Below are positions 51,651 to 60,426 of a stretch of 64,000 nucleotides of DNA, one piece after another; positions within the stretch are counted from its first letter, which is position 1, and each line of letters starts with the position of its first letter. Position numbers and translations under genes: made by a program. Source of the stretch: Pandoraea oxalativorans. Its GTDB lineage: Bacteria; Pseudomonadota; Gammaproteobacteria; Burkholderiales; Burkholderiaceae. Location: the NCBI RefSeq assembly GCF_000972785.3, contig NZ_CP011253.3, positions 2,108,001 through 2,172,000 on the forward strand, in the 5' to 3' direction. The notes under the pieces are model-generated. The model was not told the DNA's origin, made no database searches, and saw nothing but the letters and a program-made list of their open reading frames with translations.

Positions 51651-53081
51651 GAGCTATTGTCGAATCTGGTGTACGGGGTGCTTTGGGAAATATGAGAAGG
51701 CGGTGGCGGTTTAGCTGAGAATGTTGCTTGTCGAAGGCACACCGAGCAAAGCCGGCGCGAGCCGGCCCCGACCACCATGAAGAAGATTATGAAAGAAACG
51801 AACGGCAGAAAAGCACAAACGAAGAGCGCGCTCGATGAACTGATCCAGCAAGGCGCGCGGCAGATCATCGAGCAGGCAGTCGAAGCGGAACTGGCGAGCA
51901 TGCTTGAACAGTACAGCAACGTGAGGTCGATCGACGGTCGGCGTGCCGTGGTGCGCAACGGCTACCTACCAGAGCGCGAAGTCGTCACGGCCATCGGTCC
52001 GGTGCCGGTTCGGGTACCGAAGGTGCGTGATCGCTCGGGTTCGGGCATCCGCTTCAATTCGGCGGTCGTGCCGCCGTACGTTCGCAAATCCGCACGCGTG
52101 TCGGCCGCACTACCGTGGCTGTACCTGCGAGGCATCTCGACGGGCGACATGAGCGAAGCCATGGGCATCATGCTGGGCGGCCAGGTCAGCGGCCTGTCGC
52201 CAAATGTGGTGAGTCGTCTGAAGGCGCAATGGGCCGATGAGCATGCTCAGTGGAATCAGCGTGAGTTGTCGTTGGCGCGCTGGGTGTACTGGTGGGCTGA
52301 CGGCATTCACACCGGCGTGCGCAGCGACGATTCCGACGGCCAGTGCCTGTTGGTGATCATTGGTGTCAAACCGGACGGAACGAAAGAGCGTGTGGCGATC
52401 AGTGACGGGTATCGGGAATCGAAGGCGTCGTGGGCCGAACTGCTGCTCGATCTGAAAAAGCGCGGTCTGCAGTCAGGGCCGCTGCTGGCTTGCGGAGATG
52501 GTGCGATGGGATTCTGGGCAGCGATGGAAGAAGTGTTCCCGCAGACCAAGCATCAGCGCTGCTGGTTCCACAAGATGGGCAACGTGCTCAACGCGCTGCC
52601 GAAATCGCAGCAGGCCCGCGCCAAAAAGGCGATGCAGGACATTTGGATGGCCGCCACGCGTGCCGAAGCGCTGGTTGCCTTCAATCACTTCGTTGATACC
52701 CACTCGGCAAAGTATCCGAAGGTGGTCGAAAAGCTGACGCAAGATCGCGACGAGCTGCTGGCATTTTACGATTTCCCGGCCGAACACTGGCAGCATCTGC
52801 GCACGACGAATCCGATTGAATCGACCTTCGCGACGGTGCGTCACCGCACCAAGCGCACGCGTAACTGCGTCTCGCGCGCGACGTTCCTCGGCCTGGCATT
52901 CAAGCTGATCGAGTCGGCCGAAGACTCGTGGCGGCGCATCCGCGCCCCCGAAAAGATCGCGACGATGCTTGACGGGATGACGTTCAAGGATGGAGAGCCG
53001 GTGACCGACAGCACACCGGCTCAGCAGCCCCTGGCCGCCTAATCTTGCTCACGCCCCGTACACCAGATTTGACTTTAACTC
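51651..53081 (+). mobile_element. IS256-family element, left copy
   Basis: A 1431-bp element with 26-bp inverted repeats (GAG-TATT/AAA-GTC-AATCTGGTGTACGG type). GGTCGACGG occurs directly after the right end (53082-53090) and again at 51638-51646, but four extra bases (ACCA) separate the left repeat from the left end. An inverted second copy lies at 58373-59803. Confidence 0.92.
51777..53042 (+). CDS. IS256-family transposase
   Basis: A 421-residue Mutator-type transposase, complete. Family features: WWADGIHTGVR (first Asp), LACGDGAMGFWAA (second Asp) followed by HQRCWFHKMGNVL, and TTNPIESTFATVRHRT with the catalytic Glu. The predicted protein is identical to that of the copy at 58412-59677. 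It is distinct from the IS256-family element at 35844. Confidence 0.95.
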   Translation: MKKIMKETNGRKAQTKSALDELIQQGARQIIEQAVEAELASMLEQYSNVRSIDGRRAVVRNGYLPEREVVTAIGPVPVRVPKVRDRSGSGIRFNSAVVPPYVRKSARVSAALPWLYLRGISTGDMSEAMGIMLGGQVSGLSPNVVSRLKAQWADEHAQWNQRELSLARWVYWWADGIHTGVRSDDSDGQCLLVIIGVKPDGTKERVAISDGYRESKASWAELLLDLKKRGLQSGPLLACGDGAMGFWAAMEEVFPQTKHQRCWFHKMGNVLNALPKSQQARAKKAMQDIWMAATRAEALVAFNHFVDTHSAKYPKVVEKLTQDRDELLAFYDFPAEHWQHLRTTNPIESTFATVRHRTKRTRNCVSRATFLGLAFKLIESAEDSWRRIRAPEKIATMLDGMTFKDGEPVTDSTPAQQPLAA

Positions 53082-53164
53082 GGTCGACGGGGTGCGTTGT
53101 CGCAATGCGCGCAGAAACGGAAACGGAGCCAAAAGGCTCCGCTGACTTGTGCGCACAGGCGACT

Positions 53165-53431
53165 TTATCCGTACCGTTTGACCAGCAGCCCGCTAGCGAC
53201 GAGTCCCGCGATCGTGGCAATCACCGTAGTGGTTACGCTGGGTGTCATAGTCGCTACCGCGAGGCTTACTGAAACTGTTCCGGCGAGAGCGGAGGCCACT
53301 TTTATCAACCCGCTAGAAGCCTGTGGGCGACGTTGATGCGGAGTGCTGCGATGTTTGAAGCGAGTCTTAGGAATGGTGCGCGCTTTCGCTGAGCTAGCTG
53401 CAAGTTTCTTCCGCGCTGGTGTCGCGTACAT
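53165..53431 (-). CDS. Small hypothetical membrane protein
   Basis: An 88-residue frame starting MYATPARKKLAASS (53431, GGAG upstream) with a basic N-terminus and a C-terminal hydrophobic half (VASALAGTVSVSLAVATMTP, TTTVIATIAGLVASGLLVKR). It is probably leftover cargo of the integrative element. Its function is not known. Confidence 0.4.
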   Translation of the reverse strand: MYATPARKKLAASSAKARTIPKTRFKHRSTPHQRRPQASSGLIKVASALAGTVSVSLAVATMTPSVTTTVIATIAGLVASGLLVKRYG

Positions 53432-53673
53432 GGTTCGCTCCATTCGTATCTTCGAGTTCTTACGGCGGTCCGCATGCTATCAGTCGATGCGGAGTAATGC
53501 TGCCCGCGATGCATGGGGCGGGCATGCGACGGCGGGCACTTCGAGCAGTGTGTGCTGTGGGAATCGCTTTCGTACCGGGATGTCGCCGCATGCGTAACTC
53601 CCGTCCGGCGCGCAGGTGAGCGGCAGCCAATTCTCGGAAATTTGAGAGCGAGCCTAAGCAAACCAGTGCCGCC

Positions 53674-53850
53674 GCGTCGTATCCGAGCGGGAACAAGAAA
53701 CTCTTAAAACTCCAAAGTTGAGCAATTTCGTACCTGGTCGGGAACGAAATCGTGATATGAGTGCGATTTTTCTGATTTCGTTTCCGAGCGGTAACGAAAT
53801 ATGCTCCAGAGGGATCTCGTTGCTATATCGTATCCGTTCGGGAGCGAAAT
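53674..53850. repeat. Array of four 26-bp palindromes at 50-bp pitch
   Basis: Units at 53674-53699 (degenerate), 53725-53750, 53775-53800 and 53825-53850. Each is built from arms like ATTTCGTWYCCG and CGGGAACGAAAT around a 2-bp centre. The last three are separated by exactly 24 bases of unrelated sequence. The third unit pairs 11 of 12 arm bases. The array is cut on the right by the IS3-family end at 53870. No cas genes are present, and the units are not identical. Confidence 0.85.
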
Positions 53851-53908
53851 CTTAGATAAGTTGGCTGTCTGAACCGCCCCGGATTTTGTGGAGATACCGT
53901 CTTGCCCG

Positions 53909-54892
53909 TCAAGCGATTGCGACGTAGTTCGCCCGATAAGGCTGTCGTGTCTTCAGAACGCCGAAACACAGATGCACAAGCTTACGCATTGCAGCGCCGA
54001 GTATAGACATGGTGGATTTGCCACGCGCTGCCAAGCGTTCACACAATGCCTTGATGTGGGGGTTATAGCGTTTAGCGACGACGGCCGCCATGTAGAGAGT
54101 TGCCCGTACCTTGGGCGGCCCGGCCTTCGATAAACGTGAAGGGCCCTGGATCGACGATCCCGACTGCCTCTGCACCGGCACCAGGCCGAGATACGCCGCA
54201 AGTTGTTCTGCAGAATCGAAGTGGCGCGCGTGCATGATGGCAAGCAGCGTGCGGCCTACCTGAGGGCCAACTGCCGGGATACTTTGCAGCAGCATCAAGT
54301 TTGCTTTAAGGCCCGGATGGGCAGCAATGTGATCATCGATCTCGCGTTGCAGGCTGGCTAAATGGCGCTCCAAAAACTCGATCGTCTCGAGAATCGAATG
54401 CAGGACTAGCGCCGTTGGAGCCGTGATTTCCGCTTTCTCATGCCGGTTGCGCTCACGCTGAAGATCTTGTGCAAGCGCTTCACGGCGCGCCATCAGTGCT
54501 TGAAGTATGCGAGCCTCGGGCGCTGGAGGACTCCAGCGCATTGGCTGTGCGTGCATCGCAAAGCGCGCTAACACGTGGCTGTCTACCATGTCGTTCTTCG
54601 TGCGCACGCCCATTCCCGTCGCAAAAGCACGCACCTGCGCAGGATTAACGACAGACACGGAGAGCCCGGCATCGTGCAGGCCACACGCGGCCATCTCGTG
54701 ATAGACGCCGGTACCTTCGAGCGCGACATGTACGTGGCTCGGCTCGGTGTGTCTCTTGCCCAACCAGCCCAACAGATCGGTTAGGCCGGCGCGGCTATTG
54801 GCAACAACCTTCGTACTACGCTTGCCGTTTGTCATGTCCAGCAGGCAGCAATCCAGCTTGGCTTTGGCAACATCAATACCGAGGTAGAACAT
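53909..54892 (-). CDS. IS110-family transposase (recombinase)
   Basis: A 327-residue recombinase with an N-terminal RuvC-like DEDD domain (FYLGIDVAKAKLD; VALEGTGVYHE; KNDMVDSHVLARFA) and a C-terminal domain with the catalytic serine region (LQSIPAVGPQVGRTLLAIM; YLGLVPVQRQSGSS). The start MFYLGIDVAK at 54892 is preferred to the longer frame that runs into the guide-RNA region. Confidence 0.93.
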   Translation of the reverse strand: MFYLGIDVAKAKLDCCLLDMTNGKRSTKVVANSRAGLTDLLGWLGKRHTEPSHVHVALEGTGVYHEMAACGLHDAGLSVSVVNPAQVRAFATGMGVRTKNDMVDSHVLARFAMHAQPMRWSPPAPEARILQALMARREALAQDLQRERNRHEKAEITAPTALVLHSILETIEFLERHLASLQREIDDHIAAHPGLKANLMLLQSIPAVGPQVGRTLLAIMHARHFDSAEQLAAYLGLVPVQRQSGSSIQGPSRLSKAGPPKVRATLYMAAVVAKRYNPHIKALCERLAARGKSTMSILGAAMRKLVHLCFGVLKTRQPYRANYVAIA

Positions 54893-55101
54893 CAATTTGA
54901 TCCTTAATCGAGGAATCAATACCAACTCACCCACTTGCCTTGTACATACAGGGTCCACGCCCTTGGCTACCGTTCAGTGTCTGTGCTGGTGAGGGCGAGG
55001 CGAAGGGCATTATCTCCACAGCAAGGTCCAAGCCTTCAGGCTCCAAACATGCTCACTTCACCTCATGTGACGGTAGCTAACCATCACGAAGACGAAGATA
55101 C
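54893..55101 (-). ncRNA. Probable bridge (seek) RNA of the IS110-family element
   Basis: On the minus strand, the segment at 55051-55007 can fold as a GCAU/AUGC stem, an internal loop, and an AAGG/CCUU hairpin. The 5' side of the loop has UUGGAGCCU (55046-55038), identical to the left half of the target in element orientation; the 3' side has UGUGGAGAUA (55020-55011), complementary to the right half. These are 9- and 10-base matches to the flanks at 55103-55111 and 53887-53896. GGCAAG near 54937 also matches the element's own end and may be part of the donor loop. Confidence 0.65.
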
Positions 55102-55130
55102 AAGGCTCCAACTCTTGAGAGAATGGAGCC

Positions 55131-55457
55131 ATGAACAAGAGATCGAGCAAGTTTTCCCCGGAAGTCCGGGAGCGCGCAGTGCGCCTGGTGCGCGAGCAGC
55201 GTAGCGAGCATCCGTCGCTGTGGGCGGCGGTCGAGTCGATTGCGCCGATGATCGGCTGCACGCCGCAAACGCTGAACGATTGGGTCAAGCGCGACGAGAT
55301 CGATAACGGCGAACGTGCCGGCCTGAGCGCGAGCGAGCGTGATCGCCTGAAGGCGCTGGAGCGCGAGAACAAGGAATTGCGCAAGACCAACGAGATTCTC
55401 AAACTGGCCAGCGCGTTTTTCGCCCAGGCGGAGCTCGACCGCCGTATCAAGTCCTGA
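55131..55457 (+). CDS. IS3-family transposase OrfA
   Basis: A 108-residue helix-turn-helix/leucine-zipper protein ([54 protein letters not shown]) that binds the element ends. It normally makes the active transposase by -1 frameshifting into orfB. Confidence 0.92.
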   Translation: MNKRSSKFSPEVRERAVRLVREQRSEHPSLWAAVESIAPMIGCTPQTLNDWVKRDEIDNGERAGLSASERDRLKALERENKELRKTNEILKLASAFFAQAELDRRIKS

Positions 55458-56052
55458 AAGCCTTCATCGATCAGCATCGCGACACCTTCGGGGTCGAGTC
55501 GATCTGCAAGGTTTTGCGGATTGCCCCGTCGGGTTACTGGCGCCATGCTGCCCAGCTTCGCGATCCATCCAAGCGCTGCGCCCGAGTCAAGCGTGACGAC
55601 GTGCTGTGCCCGGAAATCCAGCGTGTCTGGCACGCCAACATGCGGGTCTACGGCGCAGACAAGGTCTGGAGGCAGATGAACCGGGAGCAAATTCGGGTGG
55701 CCCGCTGCACGGTCGAGCGACTGATGCAGCGGCTGGGATTGCAAGGCGCGGTGCGCGGCAAACGGGTTCGCACAACGATTCCCGATGTCTCGGCACCTCG
55801 CCCGCTGGACCGGGTCAATCGCCAATTCAAAGCCGACCGGCCGAATCAGCTCTGGGTTTCCGATTTCACCTACGTTTCGACGTGGCAGGGCTGGCTGTAC
55901 GTGGCGTTCGTCATCGACGTGTTTGCACGACGCATCGTTGGCTGGCGGGTGAGTCGTACCATGCGCACCGACTTCGTACTCGATGCGCTTGAACAAGCGC
56001 TGTATGCCCGCCAACCGGGCGACGACGGGACGCTGATCCATCACTCCGACAG
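55454..56052 (+). pseudogene. IS3-family transposase OrfB, 5' part
   Basis: The frame includes the integrase core start ([20 protein letters not shown] with the first Asp, [13 protein letters not shown] with the second) and stops at the IS110-family insertion after HHSD. The rest is at 57444-57759 and restores HSDRGSQYVSIRYTERLAQ across the junction. Confidence 0.88.
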
Positions 56053-56339
56053 TAAGAATACGGGTATCAGATGTTTCCGGGCTTCTCGCGGCTTTCAATG
56101 AGGGCTGTCCGGCGACTTTTGGTGCCGTAAAGCGTTCCGGGCGACCTGACCCACATTCCGATCGACGTAGTGTCTTTCCCCTGACCTGTCGATCGTCCGG
56201 AACCGCCGAGCGGCGAGGTTTCGCCTCGTCGATACGTGTGACTCAAGAAGGGCCTGACGCTCTGTCGCTTTACTGTCTTGTCCAGGTACTCGATGCCGGT
56301 GAAATCGCCTCAATCTCATCGGCAACCGGAGCAAGGCTC
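56053..56339 (+). ncRNA. Candidate guide-RNA region of the second IS110-family element
   Basis: A long non-coding leader. It has a perfect stem CGATCGAC/GTCGATCG (56159-56166, 56188-56195) with a 21-base loop holding TCCCCTG (56177-56183), the complement of the target right half including the core (CAGGGGA). The left guide is not obvious, so this is weaker than the other case. Confidence 0.3.
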
Positions 56340-57425
56340 ATGAAAGAAGAACCGGCTATTTCTGGATATCGCAACGTTGTGGGCGGCGTGGATACCCATA
56401 AGGACGTGCATGTTGCAGCTGTCGTTGACGAACACGATCGTCTGCTCGGCAGTGAATGCTTCCCTACCACGCGGCATGGCTACAAACAGATGCTGCTCTG
56501 GATGCGCTCATTCGGAGAGCTTGCCCGGGTTGGCGTCGAATGCACCGGCTCCTACGGAGCGGGCTTGCTTCGCTACCTTCAACTGGCCCACGTAACGGTG
56601 CTTGAGGTCACGGCACCCGACAGGAGCGACCGGCGCAAACGCGGCAAGGACGACACGCTGGACGCTTGCAACGCGGCGCATGCTGCCTTTGCTGGTGTGC
56701 GTACAGTCACGCCCAAGACACGCGACGGCATGATTGAATCGCTGCGCGTTCTGAAAGTCTGCCGGAAGACCGCCATCTCCGCGAGGCGCGTTGCATTGCA
56801 ACTAATTCACAGTACCATCATCAGCGCGCCTGACGAGTTACGCGAATCGCTGCGCAAGATGACACGGATGCAGCTTATTCGAACATTGGCCGCGTGGCGT
56901 CCCGATCTGTCTGACTATCGGAGCCTGATCTCTGCCAACCGGATTGCATTAAAATCACTGGGGCGTCGGTATCTCGAGTTGCACGACGAGATCGCCGACC
57001 TCGATGTCATGATCGCGGCTCTGGTCGATGAACTCGCCCCCGATCTGGTCTCCCGGTATTCAATTGGCTATGAGTCCGCTTCGCAACTGCTACTGACCGC
57101 TGGCGACAACAGCGACCGGCTTCAGTCAGAGGCCAGCTTCGCCGCCCTCTGTGGAGTGAGTCCCGTCCCGGCGTCTTCTGGCAAGGTGACACGACATCGA
57201 CTGAATCGCGGTGGAGATCGCGCGGCCAACAGCGCCCTGCACATTATCGCCATCGGTCGATTGCGAACCGACGATCGCACAAAAGCCTATGTCGCCAAAC
57301 GCGTCAGCGAGGGCCACTCAAAGCTTGAAGCGATTCGATGCCTCAAGCGCTATATCGCACGAGAGGTCTTCTACGCCATCCGGCAACGTTACCGCCAGAT
57401 CGCGCAGACCCAATTTACCTCTTGA
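56340..57425 (+). CDS. IS110-family transposase (second type)
   Basis: A 361-residue recombinase from MKEEPAISGYRNVVGGVDTH (56340). DEDD motifs: GGVDTHKDVHVAA, GVECTGSYGAG, KRGKDDTLDACNAAHAA; the C-terminal domain has FAALCGVSPVPASSGKVTRH and RGGDRAANSALH. It is clearly different from the IS110-family protein at 53909. Confidence 0.93.
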   Translation: MKEEPAISGYRNVVGGVDTHKDVHVAAVVDEHDRLLGSECFPTTRHGYKQMLLWMRSFGELARVGVECTGSYGAGLLRYLQLAHVTVLEVTAPDRSDRRKRGKDDTLDACNAAHAAFAGVRTVTPKTRDGMIESLRVLKVCRKTAISARRVALQLIHSTIISAPDELRESLRKMTRMQLIRTLAAWRPDLSDYRSLISANRIALKSLGRRYLELHDEIADLDVMIAALVDELAPDLVSRYSIGYESASQLLLTAGDNSDRLQSEASFAALCGVSPVPASSGKVTRHRLNRGGDRAANSALHIIAIGRLRTDDRTKAYVAKRVSEGHSKLEAIRCLKRYIAREVFYAIRQRYRQIAQTQFTS

Positions 57426-57443
57426 CCTTTAGAAGGGCGTCAG

Positions 57444-57759
57444 GGGATCGCAATATGTTTCCATTCGGTACACCGAGCGACTTGCCCAAGCGGGCATTGA
57501 GCCATCGGTCGGCAGCCGCGGCGACAGCTATGACAACGCCCTGGCGGAAACGATCAACGGTCTATACAAAACGGAACTGATTCACCGGCGAGCGCCTTGG
57601 AAAACGAAGGAATCCGTCGAGCTCGCCACCCTGGAATGGGTAGCCTGGTACAACCATCATCGGCTGATGGAACCGCTGGGCTATATCCCGCCAGCCGAGG
57701 CTGAGGCAAACTACTACAGGCAACTCAGAAATACTGCTGAAGCGCCTGCGTTAACTTAA
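57444..57759 (+). pseudogene. IS3-family transposase OrfB, 3' part
   Basis: Continues the split OrfB with SIRYTERLAQAGIEPSVGSR, GDSYDNALAETINGLYKTEL (catalytic Glu) and WYNHHRLMEPLGYIPPAEAE, ending TAA 57759. Confidence 0.9.
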
Positions 57760-57833
57760 ACCAACCGGCCTCCTCGAAAGCCGGGGCGATTCACTGATTA
57801 TGGATTGCGAGAACTTTGATGATGCATATCGAT

Positions 57834-58372
57834 TCACGGAGTTACCGGACCTAGCCTCGTATGCCACGGCCAGTCAGCGAATCGATTGCCGGTCTCGCGG
57901 ATATGCGTATACCTCTTTAGGCTTGTCCAACTTCGGTGGCCGGTTACGGCTGCCACGCGAGGTATGGACAGGCCTTGCTCGAAGAGCCAACTGGTGCCTT
58001 CGTGGCGCAGGTCGTGAAATCTTAAATCCTGAATTTGTAGAAACTGGCATGCCCGTGTGAACGCTGCGCCTACCGCATCGGTGGTGTGGGGGAAGATTCG
58101 GTCTTCGCCTTCGCCTTCGCCTTCGCGTCGCGGTATCACCGACAGAATGCGTATCGCTTCCGACGGAAGGTCGCACCAGATGTCGTTGCCGATCTTTTGT
58201 CCAGGGTGTTTCATGTCCCGTACCAATATCCGTGAGCCGTCCCTGTCCAAGTTCGACCACTTGATCGTCACGATCTCTTCTTGGCGTCGGGTCGAGAAGA
58301 TCGCGAAGGGCACTATGTATTGCATTGGCACGCTATTTGGATAACGATTGCGGATGCCCGCGAAATGTTCGA
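57834..58372 (-). pseudogene. Tyrosine recombinase (island integrase), C-terminal part
   Basis: Catalytic domain of a phage-type integrase: Arg in STRRQEEIVTIKW, His-x-x-Arg in FHDLRHEGTS, and TGHRSWTSLKRYTHI with the nucleophilic Tyr. It is separated from its N-terminal part by the IS256-family copy; joining at the 9-bp target repeat rebuilds LLLEHFAGIRNRYP in frame. All catalytic residues survive, so precise excision would restore it. Confidence 0.93.
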
Positions 58373-59803
58373 GAGTTAAAGTCAAATCTGGTGTACGGGG
58401 CGTGAGCAAGATTAGGCGGCCAGGGGCTGCTGAGCCGGTGTGCTGTCGGTCACCGGCTCTCCATCCTTGAACGTCATCCCGTCAAGCATCGTCGCGATCT
58501 TTTCGGGGGCGCGGATGCGCCGCCACGAGTCTTCGGCCGACTCGATCAGCTTGAATGCCAGGCCGAGGAACGTCGCGCGCGAGACGCAGTTACGCGTGCG
58601 CTTGGTGCGGTGACGCACCGTCGCGAAGGTCGATTCAATCGGATTCGTCGTGCGCAGATGCTGCCAGTGTTCGGCCGGGAAATCGTAAAATGCCAGCAGC
58701 TCGTCGCGATCTTGCGTCAGCTTTTCGACCACCTTCGGATACTTTGCCGAGTGGGTATCAACGAAGTGATTGAAGGCAACCAGCGCTTCGGCACGCGTGG
58801 CGGCCATCCAAATGTCCTGCATCGCCTTTTTGGCGCGGGCCTGCTGCGATTTCGGCAGCGCGTTGAGCACGTTGCCCATCTTGTGGAACCAGCAGCGCTG
58901 ATGCTTGGTCTGCGGGAACACTTCTTCCATCGCTGCCCAGAATCCCATCGCACCATCTCCGCAAGCCAGCAGCGGCCCTGACTGCAGACCGCGCTTTTTC
59001 AGATCGAGCAGCAGTTCGGCCCACGACGCCTTCGATTCCCGATACCCGTCACTGATCGCCACACGCTCTTTCGTTCCGTCCGGTTTGACACCAATGATCA
59101 CCAACAGGCACTGGCCGTCGGAATCGTCGCTGCGCACGCCGGTGTGAATGCCGTCAGCCCACCAGTACACCCAGCGCGCCAACGACAACTCACGCTGATT
59201 CCACTGAGCATGCTCATCGGCCCATTGCGCCTTCAGACGACTCACCACATTTGGCGACAGGCCGCTGACCTGGCCGCCCAGCATGATGCCCATGGCTTCG
59301 CTCATGTCGCCCGTCGAGATGCCTCGCAGGTACAGCCACGGTAGTGCGGCCGACACGCGTGCGGATTTGCGAACGTACGGCGGCACGACCGCCGAATTGA
59401 AGCGGATGCCCGAACCCGAGCGATCACGCACCTTCGGTACCCGAACCGGCACCGGACCGATGGCCGTGACGACTTCGCGCTCTGGTAGGTAGCCGTTGCG
59501 CACCACGGCACGCCGACCGTCGATCGACCTCACGTTGCTGTACTGTTCAAGCATGCTCGCCAGTTCCGCTTCGACTGCCTGCTCGATGATCTGCCGCGCG
59601 CCTTGCTGGATCAGTTCATCGAGCGCGCTCTTCGTTTGTGCTTTTCTGCCGTTCGTTTCTTTCATAATCTTCTTCATGGTGGTCGGGGCCGGCTCGCGCC
59701 GGCTTTGCTCGGTGTGCCTTCGACAAGCAACATTCTCAGCTAAACCGCCACCGCCTTCTCATATTTCCCAAAGCACTCCGTACACCAGATTCGACAATAG
59801 CTC
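58373..59803 (-). mobile_element. IS256-family element, right copy, inside the integrase gene
   Basis: 1431 bp, the same length as the copy at 51651 and in inverted orientation, with one base difference seen near the left end of the element. It is bounded by the exact 9-bp repeat AATGTTCGA (58364-58372, 59804-59812). Confidence 0.95.
58412..59677 (-). CDS. IS256-family transposase, second copy
   Basis: 421 residues with a predicted protein identical to that at 51777-53042, and intact. Two active sources of this transposase are therefore present. Confidence 0.95.
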   Translation of the reverse strand: MKKIMKETNGRKAQTKSALDELIQQGARQIIEQAVEAELASMLEQYSNVRSIDGRRAVVRNGYLPEREVVTAIGPVPVRVPKVRDRSGSGIRFNSAVVPPYVRKSARVSAALPWLYLRGISTGDMSEAMGIMLGGQVSGLSPNVVSRLKAQWADEHAQWNQRELSLARWVYWWADGIHTGVRSDDSDGQCLLVIIGVKPDGTKERVAISDGYRESKASWAELLLDLKKRGLQSGPLLACGDGAMGFWAAMEEVFPQTKHQRCWFHKMGNVLNALPKSQQARAKKAMQDIWMAATRAEALVAFNHFVDTHSAKYPKVVEKLTQDRDELLAFYDFPAEHWQHLRTTNPIESTFATVRHRTKRTRNCVSRATFLGLAFKLIESAEDSWRRIRAPEKIATMLDGMTFKDGEPVTDSTPAQQPLAA

Positions 59804-60368
59804 AATGTTCGAGCAGCAGATCTAACTCGGCAAAACTCACGCGTCGTTCCCTTTTCGCCGACTTGCCGGTGTGGCCTAGATGTGAGAGAACCCGCCGCGC
59901 ATCTTTCAATGCTTGCTCAGACAGCGGATAGCCCCACGCAGGACGAGCTACGTTCACAACGGCCCCGATGTGGGACATATAGTTACTCGCGGTCTGCGGA
60001 AGGACGTCGAGGCTTTTGGCAAAGTCTACGTAGTCAGTGCTGCCGAGTTCGCTACAGCGCTTTTCCCCGATGGGCGCTCGCGCGACGGCGTTCAGCACCT
60101 GAGCCTTCGTCCGCCCGATCTTCTTGATCGATTCGCGGACGTACTTCTCAATCACCTCACTAAATAGTGGGTCGACCTGCGCCGCAGCTTCTATTCCTCC
60201 CGGCCTCGCCAACTCCTTCTCCCTCTTAACGATCCACGCAGCCGCAGCCTGCTTGCGGTCAAACGTCTTCGCCTCGGTGTAGGCCACCCGTCCGCCGCGC
60301 TTCAGGCGGATCTGAGCCGTATACCCTATACTTTTGTCCTTTCGTTCCCGTACTGAGATTGTTCCCAT
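59804..60368 (-). pseudogene. Tyrosine recombinase (island integrase), N-terminal part
   Basis: Starts MGTISVRERKDKSIGYTAQI with an arm-type DNA-binding domain and the SAM-like core-binding domain (SEVIEKYVRESIKKIGRTKA). It ends at the IS insertion after LLLEH. The gene points away from dusA and starts about 140 bases from it, the usual arrangement for islands integrated at the 5' end of dusA. Confidence 0.93.
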
Positions 60369-60377
60369 AGGTTTTCG

Positions 60378-60426
60378 TCGGTGCTACACGGCTTTTTTCG
60401 GTGCTACACCGTAGCACTTGGGTGCT
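60378..60426. promoter_or_regulatory. Repeats between integrase and dusA, probable recombinase arm sites
   Basis: TCGGTGCTACAC occurs at 60378-60389 and 60398-60409, a 20-bp pitch. An inverted GTAGCAC (60411-60417) and a further GGTGCT (60421-60426) follow. Such clusters beside an integrase usually bind its N-terminal domain or an excisionase. The att core itself probably lies at the 5' end of dusA; no second copy is seen in the window. Confidence 0.55.

Larger units (their letters stand above)
53897..55101 (-). mobile_element. IS110-family element in the leader of the IS3-family element
   Basis: The junctions are visible by joining the IS3 left end (ending TGTGGAGATA, 53887-53896) to its continuation AGGCTCCAACTC (55103 on). 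AGATAC is present at both edges. The element is about 1.2 kb with only 12 bases after the transposase stop and about 210 non-coding bases before its start. Confidence 0.8.
56053..57443 (+). mobile_element. Second IS110-family element, inside IS3 orfB
   Basis: Joining 56052 to 57444 rebuilds the IS3 OrfB frame, which fixes the edges to within the AG present on both sides (56051-56052, 57442-57443). The element is about 1.39 kb and has about 290 non-coding bases before its transposase. Confidence 0.88.
53870..57793 (+). mobile_element. IS3-family element carrying two IS110-family insertions
   Basis: The left end TGAACCGCCCCGGATTTTG (53870) and the right end, read inward, TGAATCGCCCCGGCTTTCG (57793) form the inverted repeats. 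Removing the two IS110-family elements leaves about 1.33 kb, normal for the family. The flanking trinucleotides (GTC, CTG) do not match, so no target repeat remains. Confidence 0.85.

Noticed and set aside
53674..53850. Calling the palindrome array a CRISPR
   Set aside because: Repeats differ at several positions, are strongly palindromic over their whole length, number only four, and no cas-like gene is nearby. It is reported as an array of unknown role instead.
53887..55020. TGTGGAGATA/TATCTCCACA as subterminal inverted repeats of the IS110-family element
   Set aside because: The left copy belongs to the IS3-family end (outside the element), so the pair is better explained as target and guide.
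56159..56195. Claiming a full bridge RNA for the second IS110-family element
   Set aside because: Only one side of its target matches the loop (7 bases, partly core); without a left guide the match may be chance.
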